Under the pieces are notes generated by a model that saw nothing but the letters and a program-made list of their open reading frames with translations, did no database searches and had not been told where the DNA came from. A stretch of 64,000 bases of DNA from Angiostrongylus vasorum (lineage: Eukaryota; Nematoda; Chromadorea; Rhabditida; Metastrongylidae), in NCBI GenBank assembly GCA_018806985.1, contig JADANN010000369.1, positions 1,302,001-1,366,000 of the forward strand. Direction: 5' to 3'. The position numbers and the translations under genes were made by a program. This document shows, in pieces, positions 24,001 through 37,500 of this stretch (position 1 is its first letter; each line of letters opens with the position of its first letter).

Positions 24001-27000
24001 TCTAAAGAAAAGTGGTATCGTTTATCTCATCGATTAGTAATATTCGTTTTGCTACTCATTTAGGTGTTTAATGGCGGCGGAAGTCGTGTACTTGTGTTTG
24101 CTCAGCAGTAATAAATCACCGTTTTTTCTTGATGAGCAAACACGAGGTTGGTGTTACAAAATTTATTAATACGGAATAGCTGTCGTTTCTGCTGTTCCGC
24201 CTTCTTGAGTGACATGTTAGTACGCCCCTCGACAGCAGCAGTCTCTAAGGTCTAACAAAGAAACTCGTTTAAAAAAAACTATTGTTATAAAATAATAGCG
24301 GTAGAGTGTGGTTTTTCTGGGGCTAAGTTTGACACAACGTCTCTGCTAAGGAGGCTATCGATTAAATGTATAGCAAGTACGCTGTGTGGAGCAAAGTTCA
24401 TGAATCCGAAGGGATGATTGTGCATTGAAATCTTTCCGAATATATTAATAAACTTTATTATGGTAGAAGTTAACAAAAGGTACTTACGGTCTATTTTCGG
24501 CACTTGGTATTTCCTAGTAGAGCGCATTTGGCAATTTCTCATTTGATTTCATGCGTGTAACCAGTGCCGGGAATGCTGTGCCGGGTTTTACGCACGCGAC
24601 GGTCAATCCACGCTCGTTGCTCCGTCAGCGGATTTGTAGGCGGAAAGCGGAACACTTGGAGGGGTCCAGAAGTGACGTTGAACGACGCTGAACAGTTTAT
24701 CTTCCATTCGCTACGTGTCGAGGGCAGATATGCTTTAAACAAAAGCAAATGCACTAGAAGCCGTAGGGAAGATTGGCAAGGTAGTGGGGCCTTCGTTTGA
24801 AAGGTCTGACATCATTTTTTTGTATTTCCGATAGAGAAAGACGCTCAACTTATAAAGTGATGTCCTAGAAAGGTGTTGTATTTTATTTTAGGTCTTTTAC
24901 GTTGACAGATATATTTTTTTAATGATTACAACCTTGCGCGGAGTTTTTCTTTTTTTCGTGGTGGGAATCATTTTACAATATCTCACGATGATTGAATAGT
25001 GGTGCATATCAGCCGAATATTTGTAGGCAGCTCATCCTGATATGAACGTGATCCCACCGTTAGATGTTCACTGGATTTGGCACACGCACATGTTGAGTCC
25101 AATAAATTACCAGGAGGTTAGATAAATTCTTTCCGTATGTTTTGTTTTCTACCTACTTTTTTATTGTACACTTTCTCGTTCCTTTTTGAATCTACGGTCT
25201 ATTTCCGATGGATTTGAGAATACTTTAATACATCAAAGAGCAATGCTTTCTGTGGTATTAGCAGCGAACTAAATTTCAGTCGTAAGAAACCGCAATCCAA
25301 TTACTTTAGAGTACATTCTGTTGGTTGATGTAACTTCAACTGTATTTCCAAAGTATAACTTGAAGGTTGCATCGCTTACATACCTTTGAAAGACCTTGAG
25401 AATTGCTTCACTGTGAATGCCTTCTGTTTCCCCGTCTTCATTGTGAGTTCTTTCAAGAAGAAAAGGTAAAAGCGCAAAGTGGGGTATAGCAAGGTGATAT
25501 GGAGTAGGCACGCGCTATTGCTCCAGATTCGATCAAGCTAGAGTTGATTGTGGATGATCTGGAAATAGAGAAGCACTGTTTGCTCTGTCGACTAGCTCTT
25601 GCAAGTTTTCACGCGTGTCATATCTGCCATCCATCTTTTCATCATCAAAGTCGGATCGTGTCATGAATGGTACTGTTCTGTAAGATTAATAAAATAATTG
25701 TTGTCTTTATATGTTCTCATGGAAGGTCTTTTCTAGGGAATACACTAGAATTCCAACCAGATATGCCTTCTAGCTTATGTGCTGCTACGTTTTCCCAATA
25801 AACTCAAGAGAGCTTTAGGGAACCTTTTTCAATATGTAATATTCCAGCTCTCATATTCAGCAAGGTATTAAGAATCTGATGGAAACTCTTCTTATCGGGG
25901 GAATTATAGAGGACTGGAATATAAGGCTGAAGTGATGGAAAATTGAGTTTGACAAGTCTTAGAACGAAGTTTTCGACGTAGTATATTCATCTCATAGAAG
26001 CGATGTCTCCAAGAATTAAATTAAGAAGTTTCGTATTATCTTTCGGTTATTTCGGGCCAGATTCCGTGAAAGGCACATTGATTTTAGCTAACTGATCCCT
26101 CTCCTCTCTTCCCTCCCTCTTCTCCTCCTACGCCTCCTCTTTCTTTGGCGCTGAAACGGATAGAGATCAAATGACATAAGCTATTGGAATAGGAAAATTC
26201 ATATAACATCGTTCACAATGAAACGTTTATACCTTTCAGACCTACTCTTTTTTCCAACTTAACTCAGAAGGAATGAGAGGTTAAGAGAACACCTCATCTT
26301 TCCATCTTTCTCTGCTGCCTCTCAGTGTTGGAATTGAAACAAAAGAATGAATCCAGTTCTGCTTAATATAATATAGAGGAAATAGTGACGGTCAGTGAAG
26401 GATTTCCTACTGCTCACTTCGGAGTAGGTAAAATACTATTGTAAAGAAAACCTATCCGGAGCGTTCCGCTTGAATGAGACGGCTAGCTTGAGATGTCGGA
26501 GGCTCGCCGTGGACTGATTTCACTACGTGGCTTGCAGTTTGTCATCGATGGGAACGACCGTGGCGCTCCGTGGGCTTGAAATGAGAGTAGGATGCTCTAT
26601 GCTGCGCTAAAAGACCTCCATTCAATCTCAACTACTCACACAACCGAAAGCGTCATTTTAACTGGGAATTTTCTACAAATCAAATATTCCTCGTTGGTTT
26701 TAAATTCGTTTCCATTCCATGGTCTGCTGTCGGGAATTCCTACTCTGTCTTTGCCTTCTACATTTCAACAACAGAAACAGCAACGGCTTTACCAGGTTTT
26801 TTTTCGGAATTGGTATATGTGGAGAAGAGAAACGATTATACCTTTTCTAAACAGTCCCATGTTAAGAGAGAATAGTTTCAGTTTATGTGAATTTTAATTA
26901 TGGCAACATATGCTTATGTGGAAGAATGGATTTGTTCCATATTTGAAAACTGAAGCTAAATTAGCAATCGAATTGAAAGCTTGTTTAGCGCGCAAGCTTC

Positions 27001-28542
27001 CCTTGGTTCGTACCTCCTAGAAAGCACAGGGTTCTTGGTTTTTTGTTTGGTTAGAGATTTTTTATAGAGTTATCTGCAAGGAGTAAAACGCTGAGTTATT
27101 GACGGGATTCTTAATGCTTCACGTGCAGTGTCAGTCGAGCCCGACCACTGATGCCGTGGCCGAATGAGATTAATCGACATCGTGAAACCTACTCTTCATC
27201 GTCAGCTTGTACTTTCAAATTTTTGCATGAAGAGCATTTATCATTGGAAGTTGAATTGTTCACAAAAACTAAACAAATAGAAAAATTCACTGTAATGATG
27301 TGCTGAATTCTCAAAATCAAGTAATGAATGCCGTATGGACGTGTCTTGTGGTTCCACTTCCAGCTCACGTGTGGAGTGTTCTGTTCGGCTTCTACTCAAA
27401 GGCAATGATGTCTTATGGTTTTATGCAGCTGATAGTTGCAGTATATATCCCCGCAACGGCTTGTAGTCCATCTTGAGGACATGTGTCCTCGAAAACCCGT
27501 ATAGGTGTGGGCGATTTTGGCCTTGTCCCACTCGTTTATATCGCCTGTGAGTATTCGACGTCGAAATTGAAATCGATAGTACAACTGCTTTCCAATGAAG
27601 TTTTTTTTGAAGTTCGATTATTCGAACATTCGCCTCTTCCTCCGTCGTAGTCATATCCCACATTCCGATTCGGTGGGAGCAGTAGGTTCTTTTTTTTTGA
27701 AAAAATATATTAGTGTTGTACCGCATTGAGTACTGATTAAATTTGGTGGTTTTTAGCCTGTGATACTTGTAATTCTATTTTCCCGACTATCTTTCTGATT
27801 AACTTTCCTGAAAAAAAGGAGTAGCGTATTTGTTCCATCCTGATCGGAAATGTCGACTGTGTCGACTAAAAGCACATTTAAAGGAGCTTCATTTGTAATT
27901 TGTGCTAGAAATACCAATTAGAATCTTCCAGTACTTTGGGGGATCTTTACAGCACTTCGGTTTTGAACAGCACTTCTGTTGGCCGAAGGCAGCAGCTGAT
28001 TTTTTGACCGCGATTTCCACGAAGCGAGTTCCTAAAACGCGGTTCTAAAACGCACCCTGTCACTAATTTGTTCCCATTAGGGCGAAGCTTTATTTCACAG
28101 CTGAATCGTCCAATTGCTATAGAACATTGGCAACTGATTTTCATGCTTTGATTTTATGGCTCATTGCTGCTCCATTTATAAAACATTCAACACCTCAGTG
28201 AGTATTCATATTCGTGATGCGTGTACGCATTGTTTAGAGGTGCCCAGTTATAATAGAATTTGTGTGCCATAGTACGGAAACGAACCAAAGACCCTGTACT
28301 TATTGCTGCAAATCTTTAAGAACTGAACTACACGCGGAAAGATTGATATGTTAGGTGTGTCGGCAGTGATAGGGAAAATTTTTTGAAATTTCTCATAAAT
28401 AAAGATCTAAATCAAGTTAATAACGATTGCCGTTCTTCTATGTACTAATTGTGCTATGGATTTCGCATACAGTGCTTTTTCCTTAATGTTACGTCAACAA
28501 CATGGATGTACATAGTTTTCAGCACATTTTTATTTATTACAC

Positions 28543-28587
<45 letters not shown>

Positions 28588-31500
28588 GGTAATATATGCT
28601 CAGAGGTGCGTTGGTGTGATCTGTGGTTAACCCAGGCTGAAGAGGTGCTCTGGGAGTTGGCTAGTTGATGTCAGGCTTGTGGTAGAGAATTCTTTATTTG
28701 GTTGAGGAATTTATGGAGAATTTTCTATACTTTTTCTTGGAGGATAAGAGCGCTGATTTGGTACATCAATAAATTCCTTCCAAGTCATTGTGTAGGGCAA
28801 TTATGTAGTTAATCACCTCAACGATGCCTAATGAAGTCGTTGGAGCACCGCTCAGTGATTAATGAGCGTGCGAGATTTTACCGTTTATTCTTAATGGTAA
28901 CGTTTTTCCTAGTAGCTTATCTGTCTGTTCAACAGTTTCGTTTTCGTATCAGCACTTCGTGAAATAATGCTACCGACATCGTCAGAAGAACGGTCAATTA
29001 TCAGTGAGTCTAGATGCGTATTGCTATGCGAGCTGTAGTTGTGATGAATGATTTCTGTGAGCATTCCAATAACTCCCGGGAATCGGCTAGTGAAGAGGAG
29101 AAAACAGCCGGCTGCTCGAGGCGCTATCGAACTGCAATTGAGGGACCACCGGCTGCGCCGTTAACAAACTCGATGCAGCTTCCTATGCTATATCAGTGGG
29201 GCAATGCCATCTCTTCTTCTATTCGGAATTTCATTTTTCGAATCCATTCTTCTTATTTAACGCTATACACTGAGTATCACTTCAGTCAAAAAGCCACGAA
29301 GCATTTTAAGGCATTTTTGGACTTATAAATGATTCCGAGTTTTTTGAGGCTATATTGAAATATTTACCACAAGTAATACATTTTACAACAAAGTCCTATG
29401 GTCAGTCATCCATCACAAAGAAAAGGAAAGACCTCGAATCTGATGGTTTTGGTGTGAACTTCATTCCGACTAAGAACTGAGTGAGTGCACTGTTCAAGTG
29501 GCAGCTGTCGTAAGACGATAGATACGCGTCGCTTCTAACCGTCGTCAAGAGCGTGAAAATTTTCAAAAAGGGACTAGGGTTTGCTCAGTCAAAAACGAAA
29601 ACATTCCTCAACTCAGTATTCTTGGCTAGGAATTGAGTTTCGTTTTTTTCGAATCGTTTTCTTACCTTAATGAATAAGTAGATTGGTAAAGGGTTTTGCT
29701 CGCATTTTTTAAACCCAACTTGCTGGCTATATCTGGGTCACTATTGCTCTGATTTATCCATTACTTCTTCTCCATCGATATCGTGATGTCTGTTCATATT
29801 TCTTCTTAAGTCTGGAGGATTGATATGCGCTAGGCAGGAAAGATGTTGCGACGTGCCTTTAGCAATTTTCCGTCGACTTCACTTTTCATATGGCTTTATC
29901 TTCACCTGTTTGGGGCAGAATAGAGACAAGGAGAACTTAATAAATCGAATAGTGTCGCGAAAAAGCTCGAATTTGTCCGCTGCTTTTTTCCTGCCAAAAG
30001 TGGGTTTTCTTATTCTTAAATCGGAAATTGCAATGTCATTAAGTTACAGTAACCCGTTCATAATCCGCTCTCTGATAGAGACAATCCCATCAACACATCT
30101 TCTGTTCATTCTTAGATTATTTAAAAGGTTTTACATTTGAAATTCAAAACGCCAAGACCCGTAATCCTTCCGGAGTGCAAGAACGGTACGCAGATGTGAT
30201 GACAAGTCTCATTCGTGCCGTTCCACATCACGTCCTATGCCTTAATTGGAGAGGCTTTAACTTTTCTGACTTTTATTTCTAGTAGCTACATTCTTACATC
30301 TCATACTTTTAACACAATTTTCTGTTGAAAGGAAAAGCTTTTAAGTGTAAAAGTTGTGGGAGGACGGGAGTTGAACAGAAGGGAATTTGGCTTACGTGGT
30401 TGTCTGATTTCATTCATGGGTAGAAATGTTTGCAGGATTGTGAAAGACTCTGTGGGAAAGTGATCGATCATAAGCTGCTATCTTCGGATGAAATTCAGAA
30501 GCGGTAAAGTTCCAATGATATTTACTTTTGGACTCATTTATTTTCCTCTTCTTGTCGTTCTTGTCTTTTCTGTCAGTAAGCTAACCTTTTCAATAGTTTT
30601 ATCCTACACAAAGTTGTGGTTAGTGTTGATTTTTCTTAAAATTTTAACTGTTTACTCGTCACTAAGGGCGCGTGTGGAGCAGTGGTCGGAGGCGCCCTGC
30701 AACACACACGTGGGATCGATCCACGCGCCCGTGGCTCACCAAGCCTTTCATCCCTTCTTCGGGGGTCGGCAAATTGGTACCAGACTTATCTAGGAGGATA
30801 GCACCAGCAGCTCAATACATCGGCAGGTCAGCGCGAGTCATTGTAAAGGCCAGATATGCATTCAGTCATCTCCAAACAATGCTTGCTGAAGTCGAATTCA
30901 TGGAACATCTAGCGCCGAGAGCTTTATCCTTTTTACTCATCGCTGTAAAAAGTAGCAGGCGGCAAATTTAATTATTTTAATGAAACATTCGGTTTAGTAC
31001 CTATGAAGAGAAAATGAGCCGCGGTTGACCATTAGAAAAGTACACTGAGTTTTCGAAAAGGATGTTTTTCTTTTAACTCAGAACGTTTATAAATATTCTT
31101 TTCATAGCCGCGAAACGAGCTTCTATTGACAAACTTTTGCAAAGCTTCGCAAATGCCAAACCTACCCGGGAAGTGCAAGAATTTTGAGTTCGCCAGAGAA
31201 GTAAGGGCTGAGGACAGACCAGCTAACACGTACCTCCTGCTCAAACAAATGTTGGTGGAGAGATTTCTACGGTTCACACGATTCTATGCAGATGAAATTT
31301 TGGATGCAAGCGATGAGGGGAATAGTATTTTTCCCTTATTTTCCTCTGAGTTCGATCTCTTAGCATTAGGACAATTGTGCTGTTGAAGGCAAGGATCTTT
31401 AACTAAAATCAAGAGCATTTATTCTTTTCTGCTTTTTAAGGCTAGAATGTCCCCAATTATCCACGAACAAAGGTCGGAATTCAGACGGTCTAGATAGCTT

Positions 31501-34500
31501 GAAAGTCTTCCGCGTAGCACTGGTAGACAGAATTGGCCTTGTTTATTGATGTCGTGAGAAATCGGAATTATTTCACAACATCAGGATTAATTGTGGTTTT
31601 GGGCATTGAAACAATTCATTGTATGTGTGTGGAAATTTTCACTTTTTTCACTAAAATTGTTTCTAAACTAAGGCCCTCCATTGTGGAGTGAGCGCTTAAG
31701 AATAGCTCGATTTCTGAAGCTGCCCAGTTGTTGCTCTTATATTTGGAGCTATTCTGAAAACCCTAGCCTAGCATTGAAAATGTAGCAGGATTTATTGTTT
31801 TTTAAAACCTGAATATCATTCTTCCTGTAAAAATGTATATCGTAATATTATTACTGCAAGTTTACAGAAATACTAATGCGTGAATGATGCATATTGATTG
31901 AATCGTTGCTGTAGTCAATATCTGTGTTTTTTCACTATTCGATTCACGTGTGTGTTTCGTCGTTGTTGTTGCTGGAATTTAGTCGCACATTTTGCAGGTA
32001 TGAGTCATCGGTGCGTGCATGGGACACGTATTGTAGCCCGGAGCCCTACGATTTCCTAGCTACACCCGCTCCATTGGCCACATACAAATCAAAATGCGGT
32101 TATGACGTGGCTGCGGCAGTCCAGCGACAACGAAATTTCAACTATCAGGTGGGTCAATGGTGTGATTCTGATAGTCGCCTCTGAAGACGAATACGACGAA
32201 ACGTCAGGCGAATGAAGATTGTTTATCAGCCTGTTGTGAGCTTTATTAAAGAGAGAATACGTATCAGATGGGAATTTAAATTAACAATTAAATGCTTAAT
32301 GGGCGGAGAAGACAGTCAGAGGTGGAAGAGACGGTTTTTCTAAGAAAACGCCTTTGTCTACTCACTGAAACGCAATATTTCCCGCGCGATGAAGCCTGTT
32401 TCATTCTCTATGTTCTTCATTTTTTGCTTCTTTTTTGTCTACATAGCTTGTTATTATTTTCCAGCTTAAAGCGTATTTTCTGACAACTTTTTATTCTGAT
32501 AAATTTATAAATTTCCAAACCAATGGCAGCTTTTACATCCGATGAATAATTGGAGTCCTAAGCAAAAAATCAGTTGCTTGTAGTTGTTAGTTCAATGTCT
32601 TCTTAGGATTTCTGTCCCACCCCACTCTTCAGTGAATTTGCTCGTTCGAGCAAGAATACACATCTGAGGCGATACACATGAATACTATTGCCTTTCGTGC
32701 AACTGCTTTTTTTCCTCAAGAAGCTCTGTAATCGTGCTAACATCTTGCTCAGTCAGGCATTTACGGAGGAAATATGGCCCTAATTCATTGTCGATTGAAC
32801 GTTCATAGTGGATTAATGAGGACTTTGAGCTTGGATGGTTGCGAGATTTGGGTAATATTAAATATTGACACATCCCTGATGTTGAGAACTGATTTAGCTA
32901 CACATTTTGCGAAAATAATGTCTGCTTTCAACATTAAGCTAACCTTTCTCATCTCATATTGACGTTATTGACATATTGCCAATCAAGTGAGACAAAAACG
33001 ACTCCCGTGACACCCGGGAAGATGTACGAGGTGGAAAGTTGGTACCGGACTTGCCTGGTAGGATAAAAACAGCACTGCCAACGCTACTCATTATATAAGC
33101 CAAATATTCGTTCAATCGCCTCTAAGATGCTGAATGGAATGAAATCTGTGGCGTGTCACTAAAAAACGATCAATACTGTTTCATTCAACTGTTGAATGAT
33201 GTGCGCGCCGATTTTGCCTAGTTTTTTGTTTAAGATTGCCGATCTCTCATCATCGTAAAGTTCAATATGTTTAGAACCACAAGAAATTTATCATTCCTGT
33301 GTCCAGCTCCATGCTGAGAACTAGTGTTTTCCTACTTGTGTTACTACTGAGTTCCATAGGTGCGAAATCACCCACATCATTAGGTACTTCTCATACAGAG
33401 AACATGTAGCGCTGTACCTAGAGGTGCCCTAGTAAACACACGTGGTCCTTGGTTCGATCTGATAATCCGGGCTTACCATGCATTTCATCGTTTCGAGTTC
33501 GGCGGGTTGGTACCAGACTTGTCTAGAAGGGTAGGAACACCGATTTAATATATCTATTGGTCTCGATAAGGAATTTTATAAAGCAAATATGCATTCAATC
33601 ACCTCAACGCTGCTTAGACTCTGCATCTTTTTTATCTTCGACGTAAATACACTTATAACGTTGTTGAATAATGACCCTTCAAACTCAGCGTAAGCGAGAC
33701 AAATGAAATATGTTGGAAGTCACAGGTGAAATATGATAAGTGAGACAGGCGAAAGGAAGGACCCGCATGGTGTGGTGGTGAACGCGTTACTCCATGGAAA
33801 AGACAATAGCGTGTTCGTTCCCCCACCTTACACACCTGTGGTCCGGAGTTTTGCAAATATCTCAGCAACATTGTGGTTGAAATATGATAGTTTACGTTGT
33901 TAGACGACGGTACGATAATTGACTTTCACCCGTAAGAATTTCCTTGCATCAAACTTGATGGAAAAAATAATGATTAAAATCGTCCATATTTTCTAACAGT
34001 AACATCTTAGACAGACGCAAGTACTACCGAGGAAACTTGGAATGGACGCGTGTGGCGCAGTGGTCGGAAGCGCCCCTAAAATACACATGGGATTGATTCC
34101 AGCGCTCCTGGCACACCAAACCGTCCACCCCCTCTGTGGTCGGTAAATTGGTACCAGAGTTGTCTGGGAGGATAGCAACACTGGCTCGATACATTGGTAG
34201 GCCACTGCAAGTCATTGTAAAGGCCAGATGCATTCAATCACCTCCAAACGATGTTTACTGAAGTACAATGCATAGCGTATTCTAAGGTATTGATCAAAGC
34301 CGAGAGCTTTATCTATCTTAGAGTGTTAGTCCGGAAGTTTGTCTTGTTTTTAGCGTCTTTTGGTTTTAAGAATTAAATCTGGTTTTTATGAAACTATGTA
34401 ATGCCACATAATTTTTGTCTACATATTCTATCATATCTCCTGTCATCTGACGTTCTCCTCCTCTGCTAACGGAGATATGAGCCTCCCGATCAACTACAAG

Positions 34501-37500
34501 TTGGTTCGCCAGCAGAGCAACTTGCGGAATGTAAGGCATCTGGCAGTGAATGCCCGTCGGGAACAACATTGATTGGTGGCTAAAAAACTTGGCAATTGCT
34601 TTTTCCGTCCTTTCGGACAACGCACTTTCGTGCAAATGAGTCGAGTGGAAACGTATCGTGGAAGTGTAGACATCAATGATTTTGTGTGTTTGTGAACTAC
34701 CAGTAGTTTTCAGTGTAAGTAGTTTAGCCTAATTCTAATGTGTTCTCCATTTGGAGACAAAAGAAACAAATAAGATCTTGTTTTACTACGGAATTTGGGC
34801 GCGCTTAGAGGAACTCTGCTGTTCTTGTTGTTTCTTCTTTCTTCTGAAAAAGCAGTGCTTGTCCTTCTTTCCCTTTTTTTCACTGTTCAGATTTTATACA
34901 ATAAACAGTTGATAAAGGCGATCTAATCAGCGCTTGTGCTATATCACTATCCATGTCCATTACACTCTCTGTCATATTCGTGAATGAAAAGAGATGAAAG
35001 TGCTGAAGAGCTAGCGATTGGAAAACTAATGAGAATCTCAGGTTCTTTTTAAACCGTCGTATCGGCTTCATTAAAGTAAAGTGGAGTAATAAGGAAAAGT
35101 TGATGTATCTTGCATCCATGACAACGGCGACGTCGGCACATTTTTCATAGGAAAACTATTTTCTTCCATGAAAGGCTAGTTGATAAGGGAACCATCGATT
35201 TAGCTGTGAACTAGATGATTCAAAGCCGTCGCCCCTAGCATCGATATTCTGGATCTTCAAATATGTCAGTACTTTGACAATCCTTTTTATGGAATGCTTT
35301 GGAGCAGAACGAATCTAACTAGATAAATATCTCTTTTCTTTTTCAGCAATCGCGAGCTTGTTATTCAGCACACGTTTACTTTCTTACAAAACCGTTTTTA
35401 AACCGTCGTATCGGCTTGCGTATGCTGTTGAAAGGTTTGCCCTAGTAAGTTGCGTGTATCAGTGGACCCTTCCAGGCTCTGAGGAAGGCGATACCGCCGA
35501 AACGTCAGCTACCGTTGTGTTGTACCTATCTCGCGTTTGCTGATAAAGGAAACGAGATATTTATAATCTAACTAGATATTTCAGAATTTCTAATAAAGCT
35601 AAAGTGTATATGAGAAACGTTCGGTCTTAAATACACTGTGCTGGAGTTTTTTTTCGTGTACAGTAGATTCTTTGATTTAGAACAGGATTCCTATACAAAT
35701 CATCTAAAGAAGAAGGCAAATTACTATCGTTTTTCTCACATTCGAGACCACCTTTGATCTTGGAGACCAATGGTTTTTTTGACTGGTCGTCTATTGGTCT
35801 TGTCACTCGTTTTCCTAAGTTTTTAGATTACTGTGAAGGCTTCGGTATTTCTTGTACTCCTACAGTAAAAGAGATCTCTTCTAACGTAATACCTTAGATC
35901 TCTCAACACTACTAAAAACGATGAATAGAGATTATAGGCTTAACCATTTTATTTGCTGCCTACTATTTTTTAATGGCAGGGTATAATGCGAAATATAACT
36001 TCAACCATGCTGAGATATTTGCAGAACTCCGGATTGCAGGTGTCTGCGGTAGGGAACGAACACGCTATTGTCCTTTCTGGCAGCAACACGTTCACCACGA
36101 CACCATGAGGATCATTCGTTTCGCCTGTCTCTCAGCTAGTTCTATCCGTCTTTGCCATCAGCAATCACCCGTCAGCGGTATTGATCTGGGCATCCCAAAT
36201 CGGTATTGAACCCAGTTAAGCTGAGGCTTTAGTTAAAATCACAATCTTAACCGTTTTATTTACTGCCTACTATTTTTAATGGCAGGGTATAATGCGAAGT
36301 ATAGCGAAGGGCCCGCATGGTGCGGTGGTGAACGCGTTACTCCCCAGAAAGGACAATTCGTTCGTTTCCCATCGCAGACAATTGCGGTCCGGAGTTTTGC
36401 AAATATCTCAGCATCGTTGAAGAGATTATAGGCTTTTTCTGCCTCCAATAAGTAGTGCTAGCCAAATACTTCTTAACTAAAATACGATCTTAGAGCATAA
36501 TCTTTAATCATCCTCGCCTATTTCGTAGAATAACGGATCTAGTACATTTAAAGCGCAGATCCACAAAAATTATCCATTTATGAGTTCTGTTCTGCGGCAC
36601 TCATATTTATCGACAAAACCATGCTCTATTTGCTCTGCTAACACTAATTATAAGCTAGTTTTTCTGCTTATGATTTAGCTTCACTAACGAGATGAGCCAT
36701 TTAAGGTCTTTGAAAATGAAAAACAAAGTTTATTGAAAGATCTGTGCCAAATGCAGCAGTTCTAACTAGTTTGCCTTCTTCATTTTTTTCTATTCTGAAG
36801 AAGAAGCTTACGGGATATCCCATGAAGTCATTCTTACTAGCTTGATTGGTGGATGCCAATCACAGTGTGGTTTTTCCACATGCAGTGGGATAAGAATTAA
36901 AAATTGAGTCCACCTAAATTTTCCGGAATTCTTTCGGTCTAATTAGTGGAGATGATGATGAGAAGCTATTGATTTTGGTCTGGAGAAAATTCTGGCCAGA
37001 TCGAAAGCACCCGACAGTGGTAGGATTGCCCAAATTTTCAAGTTTCAAACCTCGTTGGTTTTGCATCTTTATTGCTTGCAGATGTGATAGTTATCGTAGT
37101 CAATGGAAGAATCGAAAGGAGATCGCTTTAAAATACGGAAAGGATACGAGCAGATCTAAATACAAAATTATCAAATGAAAAGAAACGGATAGGAGTTGAC
37201 AACAACAGTGAACTTCTGGATTTTCGACAGATTGCAGCTTAGGTAGCAGTTGGGAGTCGAGATTTGTTGGGAATTGGCTCCTGTGCATTCATTTTTCGCC
37301 ACATCAACTAAGCCATTGTATTTACTGGATTGCTGTCGTTTAACATCTGCAAGTCTTTCCCATCCTAGTGCTTACCGAACGAGCAATGGGGGGTATACTA
37401 CTTTTCAAAATAATGTTGTGAAACCAAGGGCTATTCGTCCAACAACGAGTCCATTGATACCATAGCACTTAAGACTTTATCGCCAAATTTTAATCAACCT

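Noticed and set aside
25269..25511. 80-codon minus-strand frame near GRDP exon 3
   Set aside because: No motif, no splice context, intron DNA of the opposite strand.
31126..31386. 86-codon frame NFEFAREVRAEDRPANTYLL...
   Set aside because: Somewhat gene-like composition, but the other strand is equally open, there are no splice edges, and it lies inside a GRDP intron; too weak.
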